A stretch of DNA of 64,000 bases. Source: Azotimanducus sp965199815. Its GTDB lineage: Bacteria; Pseudomonadota; Gammaproteobacteria; Pseudomonadales; Azotimanducaceae. A program made the position numbers and the translations under genes. The notes under the pieces are model-generated. The model searched no databases. It worked only from the letters and a program-made list of their open reading frames with translations, and had not been told where the DNA came from. Below are positions 46,266-55,010 of the stretch, piece by piece. How positions within the stretch are numbered: position 1 is the stretch's first letter; each line of letters starts with the position of its first letter. The DNA is taken from contig CBDATE010000018.1 of the NCBI GenBank assembly GCA_965199815.1, positions 124,001-188,000 of the forward strand. The letters run 5' to 3'.

Positions 46266-47567
46266 GTGACCTTAATCGAATCTGTGCATTCCCTGCGTGA
46301 CGGGCGCTTGTGGCGCATTTTCCTGTTCGGTGTCTCCAGCGGCTTTCCCTGGCTCGTCATCGGCTCCGGCATGTCTGCCTGGCTGCAGGATGAGGGCCTG
46401 TCGCGCGCTGGCATCGGCCTCTTCGGCATCATCTTCGTCGCTTATACGGTGAACTTCCTGTGGGCACCGATCATCGACCACCTCAAGCTCCCCCTGGTGG
46501 CAGGGTTGGGGCAGAGACGCTCCTGGATATTCACGTGTCAGATAGTCCTGATGCTGCTCATCCTTGCGCTCTCTCTCAACGACCCGGCACACAACCTGTT
46601 CGTGACCGCGGCGCTCGCGCTTGGCGTGGCCGGCGTTTCCGCCACCCAGGATCTGCCGATAGATGCCTATCGCATTACCGTCATTCGCGAGGATGAACCC
46701 GAGCTCATCGGTCAGGCCGCTGCCATGGCCACATGCGGCTGGTGGACGGGCGCAAGTCTGCCCGGTGTGCTCGCCTTCTGGCTGGCCGACGATCTTGGCT
46801 GGCCGCTGGTCTATCGTGGCCTGGCTCTGTGTCTGCTGGGCCTGGCTGTGCTCACGCTACTGTTCATCAGGGAACCGGCGCGGCCACCGCTACCACCGAC
46901 GGCGCCCGGTGCGCGCCACTCACCGGGGGTCCTCTCCTGGTTTGATCGCACCTGTGTGGATGCGGTGACGGAGTTTTTTCGTCGCAACGGGGCCTCCCTC
47001 GCGCTCGCCATCCTGGCGTTCATATTCCTCTTCAAGATCGGCGAAGCCTTTCTCGGGCGTATGGCAATTGTTTTCTACCGGGAAATCGGTTTCACCTCTG
47101 CCGATATTGGCACCTATTCGAAGGGCCTTGGCTGGGTCGTCACCATTTTCTGCTCGCTCGCCGCCGGTGTGTTTTCGTTGCGTTACGGCGTACTCCGCAT
47201 GTTGTTTGCGGCCGGCATTGCCATGGCATCAACCAACCTGCTGTTTTCCTGGATAGCGGTGGTCGGGCCAGACACAGATCTGTTTGCTCTGGCAGTTGTG
47301 CTTGATGGCATTACCGGCGCCTTTGCTACCGTCGCCTTCGTGGCCTTCATTTCCCGCTACACGAGCCGGTTTCATTCAGCCACCCAGTATGCGGCGCTCG
47401 CCTCTCTGGGCAATTCGAGCCGCACACTGCTGGCAGCGAGCAGCGGCTTCATGGTGACCGCACTCGCAGGCAACTGGGCGCTGTTCTTTGTCATCACCGC
47501 CTTGATGGTGACACCCTCGCTGCTGCTGCTCGGCTGGATAGGGCTCCGAATTCGTCGCGTTCCCTGA
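46266..47567 (+). CDS. AmpG-like MFS permease
   Basis: This permease has about 433 residues and 12 or more transmembrane helices. LWRIFLFGVSSGFPWLVIGSG opens the first helix; the SATQDLPIDAYRI segment in helix 5 is the AmpG signature. It imports muropeptides (anhydromuramyl-peptides) for cell-wall recycling, or related sugars. GTG 46266 (MTLIESVHSLRD) is preferred because the family starts there and a promoter-like pair lies around 46212; the earlier ATG at 46212 is possible. It is monocistronic. Confidence 0.85.
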   Translation: MTLIESVHSLRDGRLWRIFLFGVSSGFPWLVIGSGMSAWLQDEGLSRAGIGLFGIIFVAYTVNFLWAPIIDHLKLPLVAGLGQRRSWIFTCQIVLMLLILALSLNDPAHNLFVTAALALGVAGVSATQDLPIDAYRITVIREDEPELIGQAAAMATCGWWTGASLPGVLAFWLADDLGWPLVYRGLALCLLGLAVLTLLFIREPARPPLPPTAPGARHSPGVLSWFDRTCVDAVTEFFRRNGASLALAILAFIFLFKIGEAFLGRMAIVFYREIGFTSADIGTYSKGLGWVVTIFCSLAAGVFSLRYGVLRMLFAAGIAMASTNLLFSWIAVVGPDTDLFALAVVLDGITGAFATVAFVAFISRYTSRFHSATQYAALASLGNSSRTLLAASSGFMVTALAGNWALFFVITALMVTPSLLLLGWIGLRIRRVP

Positions 47568-47620
47568 TGCGCTATATATGTGTTCTGTCCCGCATCCGCA
47601 CAGGTGTGTCGGCAACCGCC

Positions 47621-47646
47621 CTTGAATTCTCTGCAGCCATCCCCAT
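47621..47646 (+). promoter_or_regulatory. Sigma-32-type heat-shock promoter of groESL
   Basis: CTTGAA at 47621-47626 and CCCCAT at 47641-47646, separated by 14 bases, match the sigma-32 consensus (CTTGAAA, 11-16 bases, CCCCAT). It lies upstream of the CIRCE element and groES. This is by eye and not tested. Confidence 0.7.
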
Positions 47647-47710
47647 AAAACGCTTGCGACTCTGGTCGCGGAGTAATTTTTATAACGCTTCCGGTGCGAC
47701 TACTGTATGA

Positions 47711-47737
47711 TTGGCACTCTCACGGTGGGAGTGCTAA
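47711..47737. promoter_or_regulatory. CIRCE operator (HrcA binding site)
   Basis: TTGGCACTC, nine bases, GAGTGCTAA, one mismatch from the consensus TTAGCACTC-N9-GAGTGCTAA. It sits 65 bases before the groES start. A TATGAT box ends at its first base. HrcA repression of groESL is therefore likely, in addition to the upstream sigma-32-type promoter. Confidence 0.95.
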
Positions 47738-47802
47738 CAGCTCAGAGAGCCGGGAGATTCCATCCAACCGAAGATACAGTCAGACACAGGAGATGATTGT
47801 CA

Positions 47803-48093
47803 ATGAAAATTCGACCCTTGCATGACCGCGTTGTGGTCCGTCGGCTTGAAGAAGAAACCAGAACATCCGGCGGCATAGTTCTCCCTGATTCCGCGGCAGA
47901 AAAGCCTTCACAAGGCGAAGTGCTGGCCGTGGGCTCGGGCAAGTTGCTTGATGACGGCAGCGTTCGCGCACCCGATGTGAAGGTGGGCGACAAGGTCGTA
48001 TTTGGCCAGTATGGCGGAAGCACGGTCAAGGTCGATGGTGAGGAACTGCTCATCCTCGGCGAAAGCGAAATCTTTGGCGTACTTGAAGGCTAG
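47803..48093 (+). CDS. groES: Co-chaperonin GroES
   Basis: The protein has 96 residues, the usual length. It starts MKIRPLHDRVVVRRLEEE, has the mobile-loop region TSGGIVLPDSAAEKPSQG and ends VDGEELLILGESEIFGVLEG. It caps GroEL for protein folding. ATG 47803 follows AGGAG at 47788-47792. It is 65 bp before groEL in a heat-shock operon. Confidence 0.98.
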   Translation: MKIRPLHDRVVVRRLEEETRTSGGIVLPDSAAEKPSQGEVLAVGSGKLLDDGSVRAPDVKVGDKVVFGQYGGSTVKVDGEELLILGESEIFGVLEG

Positions 48094-48158
48094 TGCCTCA
48101 CAGCGCCACGAATCCTCTATTTGCACCCGACGCAATATCATTCAAGGAGTAATCAAGC

Positions 48159-49799
48159 ATGAGTGCGAAATCAGTAAAGTTCGGTGATGATGCCCGCAGC
48201 CGCATGTTGGCCGGGGTCAACACCCTGTCCGACGCGGTCAAGGTAACCCTGGGCCCCAAGGGCCGCAATGTTGTCCTCGACAAATCCTTCGGCGCACCGA
48301 CCGTCACCAAGGACGGCGTATCAGTCGCCAAGGAAATCGAACTCAAGGACAAGTTCGAAAACATGGGCGCACAGATGGTCAAGCAAGTGGCCAGCCAGAC
48401 ATCCGACGAAGCTGGCGATGGCACCACCACCGCCACTGTCCTGGCTCAGTCCATTCTCAGCGAAGGTCTGAAATCGGTAGCTGCCGGCATGAATCCCATG
48501 GATCTCAAGCGCGGTATCGACAAGGCGGTTGTCGGCGCAGTCTCGGCTATCTCCGACATGGCGACCCCCTGTGAAGATTCCCGGTCGATTGCCCAGGTGG
48601 GCACCATCTCCGCGAACAGCGACGAAGCGGTCGGCAGTATCATCGCCGAGGCCATGGAGAAAGTTGGCAAGGAAGGGGTCATCACGGTGGAAGAAGGCAG
48701 CGGGCTCGAAAACGAACTCGATGTCGTGGAAGGTATGCAGTTCGACCGCGGCTACCTGTCTCCCTACTTCATCAATAATCAGGAATCCATGTCCGCCGAG
48801 CTCGAAGAGCCCTATATCCTGCTCTGCGACAAGAAGATCTCCAACATCCGCGACATGCTTCCTGTGCTCGAGTCGGTCGCCAAGTCCGGCAAGCCGCTCA
48901 TGGTGATTGCCGAGGACATCGAAGGCGAAGCCCTGGCTACTCTGGTTGTCAACAACATGCGCGGCATAGTCAAGATTGCTGCGGCCAAGGCTCCCGGCTT
49001 TGGTGACCGCCGCAAGGCCATGTTGCAGGACATCGCCATACTCACCGGCGCGACGGTTATTTCCGAAGAAGTGGGCCTCACCCTCGAGGGGGCGACGCTT
49101 GATGACCTCGGCAATGCCAAGCGGGTGACTGCGAGCAAGGAAAACACCACTATCGTTGACGGTGCCGGTGGCAAGGATGAAATCCAGGGGCGTATCAAGC
49201 AGATTCGCGCCGAGATTGAAGAAACCACCTCCGATTATGACCGCGAAAAGCTGCAGGAGCGACTTGCCAAGCTCGCGGGCGGTGTGGCCGTCATCAAGGT
49301 GGGTGCACCGACCGAAATCGAGATGAAGGAGAAGAAGGCGCGCGTCGAAGATGCATTGCATTCCACTCGTGCAGCCGTTGAAGAAGGTGTTGTGCCTGGT
49401 GGTGGTGTGACGCTCGTTCGTGCGCTTGATTCCATCGCTGACCTGAACGGTTCCAACGAAGACCAGAATGTCGGCATTGCGATCGCCAAGCGCGCCATGA
49501 GTGCGCCGCTGCGTCAGATTGCAGAGAACGCCGGTGATGAAGGTTCCGTGGTACTGAACCAGGTGCGCAATGAAAGCGGCAACTACGGGTACAACGCGGC
49601 CACTGGTGAATATGGCGACATGGTGAGCCTGGGCATCATCGACCCGGCCAAGGTCGTCCGCGCCGCACTGCAAGCGGCGGCTTCTGTGGCAGGTCTCATG
49701 ATCACCACCGAAGCCATGGTGAGCGAGTTGCCGGAAGACAATCCTCCCCCGGCACCCGGCGGAGGCGGCGGCATGCCAGATATGGGCGGCATGATGTAA
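48159..49799 (+). CDS. groL: Chaperonin GroEL (Hsp60)
   Basis: The protein has 546 residues, normal length. It opens SAKSVKFGDDARSRMLAGV, has the nucleotide-binding DGTTTATVLAQ near 86-96, and a Gly/Met-rich C-terminal tail (GGGGGMPDMGGMM). Start ATG 48159 follows AAGGAG. It folds cytosolic proteins with GroES. It is controlled with groES by the CIRCE and sigma-32-type sites. Confidence 0.98.
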   Translation: MSAKSVKFGDDARSRMLAGVNTLSDAVKVTLGPKGRNVVLDKSFGAPTVTKDGVSVAKEIELKDKFENMGAQMVKQVASQTSDEAGDGTTTATVLAQSILSEGLKSVAAGMNPMDLKRGIDKAVVGAVSAISDMATPCEDSRSIAQVGTISANSDEAVGSIIAEAMEKVGKEGVITVEEGSGLENELDVVEGMQFDRGYLSPYFINNQESMSAELEEPYILLCDKKISNIRDMLPVLESVAKSGKPLMVIAEDIEGEALATLVVNNMRGIVKIAAAKAPGFGDRRKAMLQDIAILTGATVISEEVGLTLEGATLDDLGNAKRVTASKENTTIVDGAGGKDEIQGRIKQIRAEIEETTSDYDREKLQERLAKLAGGVAVIKVGAPTEIEMKEKKARVEDALHSTRAAVEEGVVPGGGVTLVRALDSIADLNGSNEDQNVGIAIAKRAMSAPLRQIAENAGDEGSVVLNQVRNESGNYGYNAATGEYGDMVSLGIIDPAKVVRAALQAAASVAGLMITTEAMVSELPEDNPPPAPGGGGGMPDMGGMM

Positions 49800-49825
49800 G
49801 CCTCGGCGCAGCCACCCCAATCATG

Positions 49826-49854
49826 AAAAGCCCCGCAATTGCGGGGCTTTTTTT
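49826..49854. terminator. Bidirectional rho-independent terminator between groEL and the P450 gene
   Basis: The perfect stem AAAAGCCCCGCAA/TTGCGGGGCTTTT is flanked by an A run and a T run, so it can stop transcription from both convergent genes. The P450 stop codon overlaps its 3' side. Confidence 0.93.
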
Positions 49855-51157
49855 ATGGGCTTCTTGTGGGTTGATACACCGATGCGCCGGGCTTGTAGGC
49901 ATCGCGCCTGTGCACATCGAATGTGATGTTCAGGTGCTTGAGGCCGCGCAGGAACCCGTGTGGGACATGCTCGAAGGTGTCCGACGGATCCTTGAGCCGG
50001 ATGTGGTCGAGCCGGTTGAGAATGATGGTGAACGCCGAGAACATTTCCTGCCGTGCGAGTGCTGCTCCGGGACAATGATGTACCCCTGAACCAAAGGCGA
50101 GATGGGCACCCACACGCGCGCGTTCCATGTCAAAGGTCTCGGCATCGGCAAAGACGGATTCGTCACGGTTCGCCGAAGCATATCCGAGCGCGACGCGCGC
50201 CCCCTTGGCGAGTTTCACGCCGGCAAGCTCCGTCTCTCTGGTGGTCACGCGCCAGAGGTGAACGACAGGCGATTCGTAACGCAGTGTCTCCTCGACGAAG
50301 TTCTTCAGGAGTTTTGGGCTTTCGCGTACACGTGTCATGGTGTCGGGGCGCTGCAGCAGGAGCATGAGACCGGAGCCGATGGAGTTGGTGGTAGTCTCAT
50401 TGCCGCCCGTGAGGAGTTGTTCGAGCAGGTCAAGCAGCTCGTTCATGGTGAGTGGACGCTCACCGCCGTTCTCCTCGATGGGCACCGTGGCGAGCGCAAT
50501 GTCCGAAATGATGTCGTCCTCGGGTGATGCTCGTCGCGCTTCAATGACACTGGCGAAGTACTTTTGCGCCTCCACTATCAGTCTGGCGCTTGCGAGCGCA
50601 CCTTCCCGATCCACGTACCCACCTCCTGGCGCGAGCATGGCGTCTGACCATTCCTTGAGTCGCCAGATGTCCGATCTTGGTACGCCGAGCTGGTCGGCAA
50701 TGACTGTGCAAGGCAAGGGAATCGAGAAATCCCACATGAAGTCGCATTCGCCCTTGTCAATGAACCTGTCCAGCAGGTCGTTCACGACTGTTTCCACATA
50801 GTCCGTCATGGTGCGGATACGCTTGACCGAAAAGGCTTCGCTGATCAGCTTTCGATAGATGGTGTGCCTTGGCGGGTCGGTACGCTGCAAGGTATGCGCC
50901 CGCTCCCAGCCGTGTTCGGCGCGGTAGCTTTCGACGAAGTCACTCGCCGCGCCGCGCGAACTGCCATACGTGTAGATGTCGTTCGAGAAGATTTCCGGGT
51001 GCTTCTTCACGTAGCGTATATCTTCGTAGCGGGATACATACCAGGAGTTGATCTCCGGCAGGAAGTGCACCGGAGCTTCCCGCCGCAGGGCGTTGAAGTA
51101 GTGATAGGGGCACTCGCGTGTGGGCGCGTCGAGCAGGCTGTAGTCAGCAAGTTGCAT
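49853..51157 (-). CDS. Cytochrome P450
   Basis: The 434-aa class I bacterial P450 has the I-helix GGNETTTNS, ETLR (ExxR), and the heme-binding loop FGSGVHHCPGAALAR with the Cys thiolate near residue 350. Chosen start MQLADYSLL (ATG 51157) follows GGAGAC; a longer frame begins at 51208. It hydroxylates a lipid, terpenoid or aromatic substrate; electron partners are not in the window. It is read toward groEL. Confidence 0.95.
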   Translation of the reverse strand: MQLADYSLLDAPTRECPYHYFNALRREAPVHFLPEINSWYVSRYEDIRYVKKHPEIFSNDIYTYGSSRGAASDFVESYRAEHGWERAHTLQRTDPPRHTIYRKLISEAFSVKRIRTMTDYVETVVNDLLDRFIDKGECDFMWDFSIPLPCTVIADQLGVPRSDIWRLKEWSDAMLAPGGGYVDREGALASARLIVEAQKYFASVIEARRASPEDDIISDIALATVPIEENGGERPLTMNELLDLLEQLLTGGNETTTNSIGSGLMLLLQRPDTMTRVRESPKLLKNFVEETLRYESPVVHLWRVTTRETELAGVKLAKGARVALGYASANRDESVFADAETFDMERARVGAHLAFGSGVHHCPGAALARQEMFSAFTIILNRLDHIRLKDPSDTFEHVPHGFLRGLKHLNITFDVHRRDAYKPGASVYQPTRSP

Positions 51158-51240
51158 GTCTCCGGTCTCCGTGCGGGATGGTGGTATTGCTCCAGTTGCC
51201 TCGAGCATCTATTCTTTCACATCTGTCTCAGGCACAATCT

Positions 51241-51287
51241 CTTGATGCATCAAGGCCCCGGGAAACTCTGAATAACAGAGTTTCCCG
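51241..51287. promoter_or_regulatory. Two adjacent perfect palindromes between P450 and ATPase genes
   Basis: The first is CTTGATG/CATCAAG (51241-51254). The second is a 12-bp stem (CGGGAAACTCTG, loop AATAA, CAGAGTTTCCCG; 51259-51287). There is no T-run after it, so it is not an ordinary terminator. Its position between divergent starts suggests an operator for one or both genes, or a structured 5' leader of the ATPase gene, whose start lies 50 bp downstream. Confidence 0.5.
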
Positions 51288-51336
51288 TGCGGCACAACAT
51301 ACTGGATATCAAGTTTACGGCGAATAAGAACATCCC

Positions 51337-52416
51337 ATGCCCATGGACACGCAAGCGATACAGAGATTCCTGACCACGACGGATCGCAATCGAGCAGATT
51401 TTTTCGCTGGCCGCGAGCGGGAAATCGCCTCCTTTCATCAGGCGGTCTCCGCCGCACAGCTGGAGAAGCAGGCAGTTTTCCGGGTGTATCAAGGTGCCCC
51501 CGGGTGCGGCAAGACATCTCTCGTGGAGTATTTGCACAAGACCAACGCGGCCAGTGCGCTGTTTGTTGCAGTCGAGCCGGAAGATCTGGTCAGCAGGGAG
51601 GCGCTGGCGAATCGTATTGACAGGGAAGGTCAGGATCAACAAACAGCCAATGAGGCCATACGCGCAGGCGCAGTGCTGGTATTGCATCTGGATGAAGCAC
51701 ATGCCCGCGTCACTGAAGAGGAAAAAATGCTGGTGACACTGCATGTGCAGGGTATCGGCTTGCCCTGTGTGATGCTTTTGACCGGCCTTGGTCATACGGC
51801 AGAGCAGCTCGCGAACATCCCCGCCCTGTCTCGACCGGCTCGCCATTCCGTCATGGATATGGGTGTGCTGAGTCACGAAGAATGTGTTGCATCAACGCAC
51901 ATGATGCTGAAAGCCTTCCGCATTCGAGGCAAGGAGGCAGAACGCACGGCGATATGTGAGCAGATCGCGGCCATGTCCCATGGCTGGCCACAGCATCTGA
52001 ACACGGCGCAGAAGGTCCTGTGTGAATACCTGCTGCGAGTGAACGGGGAACTGACTCGGGTCGATATGCACCGGGTACAGCAGACATCCGGTACCGAGCG
52101 ACACCTCTACTACGAATCCCGTATCGACTATCCACCCCTGAATGACGATGCAAGAGTCACGCTGAAAGTGCTCAGTGAGCTCTCGCACAGGGGGAGCTGC
52201 CCAGGAAACGATCTTGCCCGCATCTGTCGGGCATCGATCGATGCGGGCGAGGAAGAGAACGGCGACCTGCTGGAATATGCATCACCCGCAACATATGTTG
52301 ATGTCCTGATGAAGAAGGGTGTCGTCTCGAGAGCCGATCTGAACCAGATGCGTCTGGCCATTCCATCAATGGGCACCTGGGCAACCGCCCGTATGCGGCG
52401 ACTGGAGATGAACTGA
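51337..52416 (+). CDS. P-loop AAA/STAND-like ATPase of unknown role
   Basis: The 359-aa protein opens with FAGREREIASFHQAV, typical of ATPases that sense ligands, then Walker A QGAPGCGKTSLVEYL near 52-66 and Walker B VLVLHLDEAHA near 118. A winged-helix-like C-terminal region follows. It is similar in style, not sequence, to the ATPase at 56802. Its stop overlaps the acyl-CoA dehydrogenase start (TGATG), so both proteins are made together, an unusual pairing. Function unknown; it may be a regulator. Confidence 0.75.
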   Translation: MPMDTQAIQRFLTTTDRNRADFFAGREREIASFHQAVSAAQLEKQAVFRVYQGAPGCGKTSLVEYLHKTNAASALFVAVEPEDLVSREALANRIDREGQDQQTANEAIRAGAVLVLHLDEAHARVTEEEKMLVTLHVQGIGLPCVMLLTGLGHTAEQLANIPALSRPARHSVMDMGVLSHEECVASTHMMLKAFRIRGKEAERTAICEQIAAMSHGWPQHLNTAQKVLCEYLLRVNGELTRVDMHRVQQTSGTERHLYYESRIDYPPLNDDARVTLKVLSELSHRGSCPGNDLARICRASIDAGEEENGDLLEYASPATYVDVLMKKGVVSRADLNQMRLAIPSMGTWATARMRRLEMN

Positions 52417-54167
52417 TGTACCGCGCCCCGATACAGGACATGATGTTTGCGCTCGGCACCGCTGGCGGTGCCGATCAGGTGTGGGGTCAGCCTCCCTTCG
52501 AGGAAGTGACACCGGAACTGGCCGAATCCGTGCTCAGGGAAGCCGCACGATTCGCCGAAGGTGTCCTGTTGCCGCTCGGTCGGACGGCAGAGACCGCACC
52601 GCCGGTCATCAGGGACGGGCAGGTACAGGAAGCACCGGGGTTCGCCGCAGCGTACAGGCAGTTCGCGCAAGGCGGGTGGAGTGCGTGTGCGGCGAGCCCG
52701 GAAGTCGGCGGCATGGGCTTGCCACAGTCCCTGAGCCTGGCGGTTTCCGAGATCTGGTCGGCGACGAACATGAGCTTCTCGACCTGTCCGCTGCTCACAT
52801 CGGGTGCCGTGGAAGCCATTGATCAACATGCAAATGACGCTTTGAAGGGGCGCTTTCTCGAAGATCTGGTGCGCGGTGCCTGCACCGGAACGATGAATCT
52901 GACCGAGCCGCAGGCGGGCACGGATCTCGCGGCCATTCGCACCCGGGCGGTGCCGGAAGGCGATCATTACCGCATCTTCGGTCAGAAGATATACATCACC
53001 TGGGGTGATCATCAGATGACCGACAACATCCTGCATCTGGTGCTCGCGCGTATTCAGGGAGCGCCCGCGGGTGTGCACGGCATCTCCCTGTTTCTCGTGC
53101 CGAAATATACTGTTGATGAGCCCGGAGCGGCGACACGGCGAAACGATCTTCGCCCCGTGGCGCTGGAGCACAAGCTCGGTATTCACGGCAGCCCGACCTG
53201 TGTCATGAGCTTCGGTGAAGAAGGGCGCGGTGCTCTCGGGTACTTGATTGGCGAGGAGAATCGCGGCCTCGCCTGCATGTTCACCATGATGAACAACGCT
53301 CGCCTGACGGTCGGCATCCAGGCCGTCGGACTCTGTGAACACGCCTGCCAGAAGGCCATTGCGTTCGCCAGAGAGCGGGTGCAGGGGCGGCCTGCCGGGC
53401 GCACCGGGGGCAGCATCATCGAGCACCCGGATGTTCGCCGCATGTTGATGCTGATGAAATCTCTCACCCAGGCTGCGCGCGCCATCTGCTACCTGGCCGC
53501 CGACAGCGTGGATCGTGAGCGCATCGGACAGGTGCAGGCGGCGCGCCGCACGGCGCTTCTTATCCCCATCGCCAAAGGCTGGAGCACCGAAATCGCGCAA
53601 GAGGTGACCTCGCTTGGTGTACAGGTGCACGGCGGCATGGGCTATGTGGAGGAGACCGGTGCCGCACAGATGTTTCGTGATGCCAGGATTACGAGCATCT
53701 ACGAAGGCACCACGGGTATTCAGGCCAACGATTTCATGGTGCGCAAGGTGCTGCGCGATGGCGGGCGGGAGCTCTCTCGATTACTCGGGGAAATGCGTGC
53801 GGTGTGCGACAGGGCACATACATGCGATGAGCTCTGTGCAGCCGCGCACCAACTGCGCGCCTCCATCGAGGATATACAGGAGACTCTGGCGTGGTTGCTT
53901 GATGTCAGGGATGAAGTCCTGTGCGCCGCCGCCTCGTTCAACTTTCTCATGGGGTGTGGTGCCTGCCTGGGCACCTGTCTGCTGCTCATGGAAGCTCTTG
54001 AAGTACGCCAACCCGGGGCGCAAGAGACGGAGTTTCAATGTGCGAAAATCGCCATCTGCAATGCCTGTGTTGCCGAGGTCCTGCCGAGAACCGCGGCTTG
54101 CCTGAGCGCGGTGCGCTCGGTCGGTACGCAGGATCAGGAATCGATCCGGGCTGCGCTCTGCGGATAA
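52416..54167 (+). CDS. Acyl-CoA dehydrogenase of the DmdC/AcdA-like long form
   Basis: The 583-aa protein opens MYRAPIQDMMFALG; the middle domain LTEPQAGTDLAAIRTRA and KIYITWGDHQMTDNILHLVLAR, then MMNNARLTVGIQAVGL and QVHGGMGYVEETGAAQMFRDARITSIYEGTTGIQ (catalytic Glu region), are all of the DmdC-type dehydrogenase. Length fits the 590-600 aa subfamily with a C-terminal extension. It oxidises an acyl-CoA (perhaps 3-methylmercaptopropionyl-CoA or a fatty acyl-CoA) with FAD. Substrate not determinable. Confidence 0.92.
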   Translation: MYRAPIQDMMFALGTAGGADQVWGQPPFEEVTPELAESVLREAARFAEGVLLPLGRTAETAPPVIRDGQVQEAPGFAAAYRQFAQGGWSACAASPEVGGMGLPQSLSLAVSEIWSATNMSFSTCPLLTSGAVEAIDQHANDALKGRFLEDLVRGACTGTMNLTEPQAGTDLAAIRTRAVPEGDHYRIFGQKIYITWGDHQMTDNILHLVLARIQGAPAGVHGISLFLVPKYTVDEPGAATRRNDLRPVALEHKLGIHGSPTCVMSFGEEGRGALGYLIGEENRGLACMFTMMNNARLTVGIQAVGLCEHACQKAIAFARERVQGRPAGRTGGSIIEHPDVRRMLMLMKSLTQAARAICYLAADSVDRERIGQVQAARRTALLIPIAKGWSTEIAQEVTSLGVQVHGGMGYVEETGAAQMFRDARITSIYEGTTGIQANDFMVRKVLRDGGRELSRLLGEMRAVCDRAHTCDELCAAAHQLRASIEDIQETLAWLLDVRDEVLCAAASFNFLMGCGACLGTCLLLMEALEVRQPGAQETEFQCAKIAICNACVAEVLPRTAACLSAVRSVGTQDQESIRAALCG

Positions 54168-54197
54168 GCCGGGTACGAACGAACAGGAGATACGAAG

Positions 54198-55004
54198 ATG
54201 CCGATCACACAAGTCACAGAGGCTGCATTCAAAGACAGGGAGGGCATCCATGTCTTTGGCGCAAGCTACTCGAACAATGTCGGTCGTGTGCTGCTGATGC
54301 TGGAGGAAAAGGGCCTCGACTACGAGCAGCATGCGGTCGATTTGATCAATGCGGCGAACCTCGAGCCGGGCTACTTGCACCTGCATCCCCAAGGCACGAT
54401 TCCGGCGCTGCTGCATGCTGGCAAGGCGGTGTCCAATTCAAATGACATCCTTCGCTATCTGGAAGAAACCTTCCCGTCACCGGCCCTTTCTCCGCAGGGT
54501 GCAAGCGATCAGGAGGAGATGTGGCGCAGCGTTGACCAGGCTGCCGAGTGCCACATCGATACCATCAAGGCGCAGTTTTATGCGTTCGGGTCGGGGCGCC
54601 CCTGTTCCGACGAAACCCTGGAACTCTACAAGGTGCACAACCCTGCCCTGTATCAGTTCCACTCGCGCTTCAGGGACGGCATGAGCGAGGCTCAGAAGGC
54701 GCAGATTCACAGCGCAACAGGCGAATTGCTCGCTGGTCTTGAAGCCCGGCTCGCAGGCGGGGACTTCCTCATGGGGGCGAAGTACACCGTCGCTGACATC
54801 GCCTGGGTGACCAACGTGATTTTCCTCGAGCGCATGGGCTACGGCATCTCGCCGTACAAGAGGGTGTGCGCTTGGAAGGAGGCCATCGAACGCCGCCCAA
54901 GCGTCAACAAGCGCTCCCGGATTCCGAAAATACCCCTGTGGCTGGTGCGTGCAGCCATCAAGCTGGGAAAATTCGGGAAAGGCGGCTCGAAAAAAGCGGC
55001 GTGA
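54198..55004 (+). CDS. Glutathione S-transferase family protein
   Basis: This 268-aa protein has an N-terminal thioredoxin fold with GASYSNNVGRVLLMLEEKGLDYE, the cis-Pro segment PQGTIPALLHAGKAVSNSNDILRYLEE, and an all-helical C-terminal domain with the N-capping KYTVADIAWVTNVIFLERMGY. A C-terminal basic tail (KLGKFGKGGSKKAA) is longer than usual. SD AGGAGATACGAAG precedes ATG 54198. It starts 30 bp after the dehydrogenase. A 46-bp piece of this gene recurs at 59191. Confidence 0.9.
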   Translation: MPITQVTEAAFKDREGIHVFGASYSNNVGRVLLMLEEKGLDYEQHAVDLINAANLEPGYLHLHPQGTIPALLHAGKAVSNSNDILRYLEETFPSPALSPQGASDQEEMWRSVDQAAECHIDTIKAQFYAFGSGRPCSDETLELYKVHNPALYQFHSRFRDGMSEAQKAQIHSATGELLAGLEARLAGGDFLMGAKYTVADIAWVTNVIFLERMGYGISPYKRVCAWKEAIERRPSVNKRSRIPKIPLWLVRAAIKLGKFGKGGSKKAA

Positions 55005-55010
55005 TGCACA

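Noticed and set aside
51259..51287. The 12-bp hairpin as a transcription terminator
   Set aside because: No T-run on either strand and no gene ends just upstream; it lies between divergent starts.
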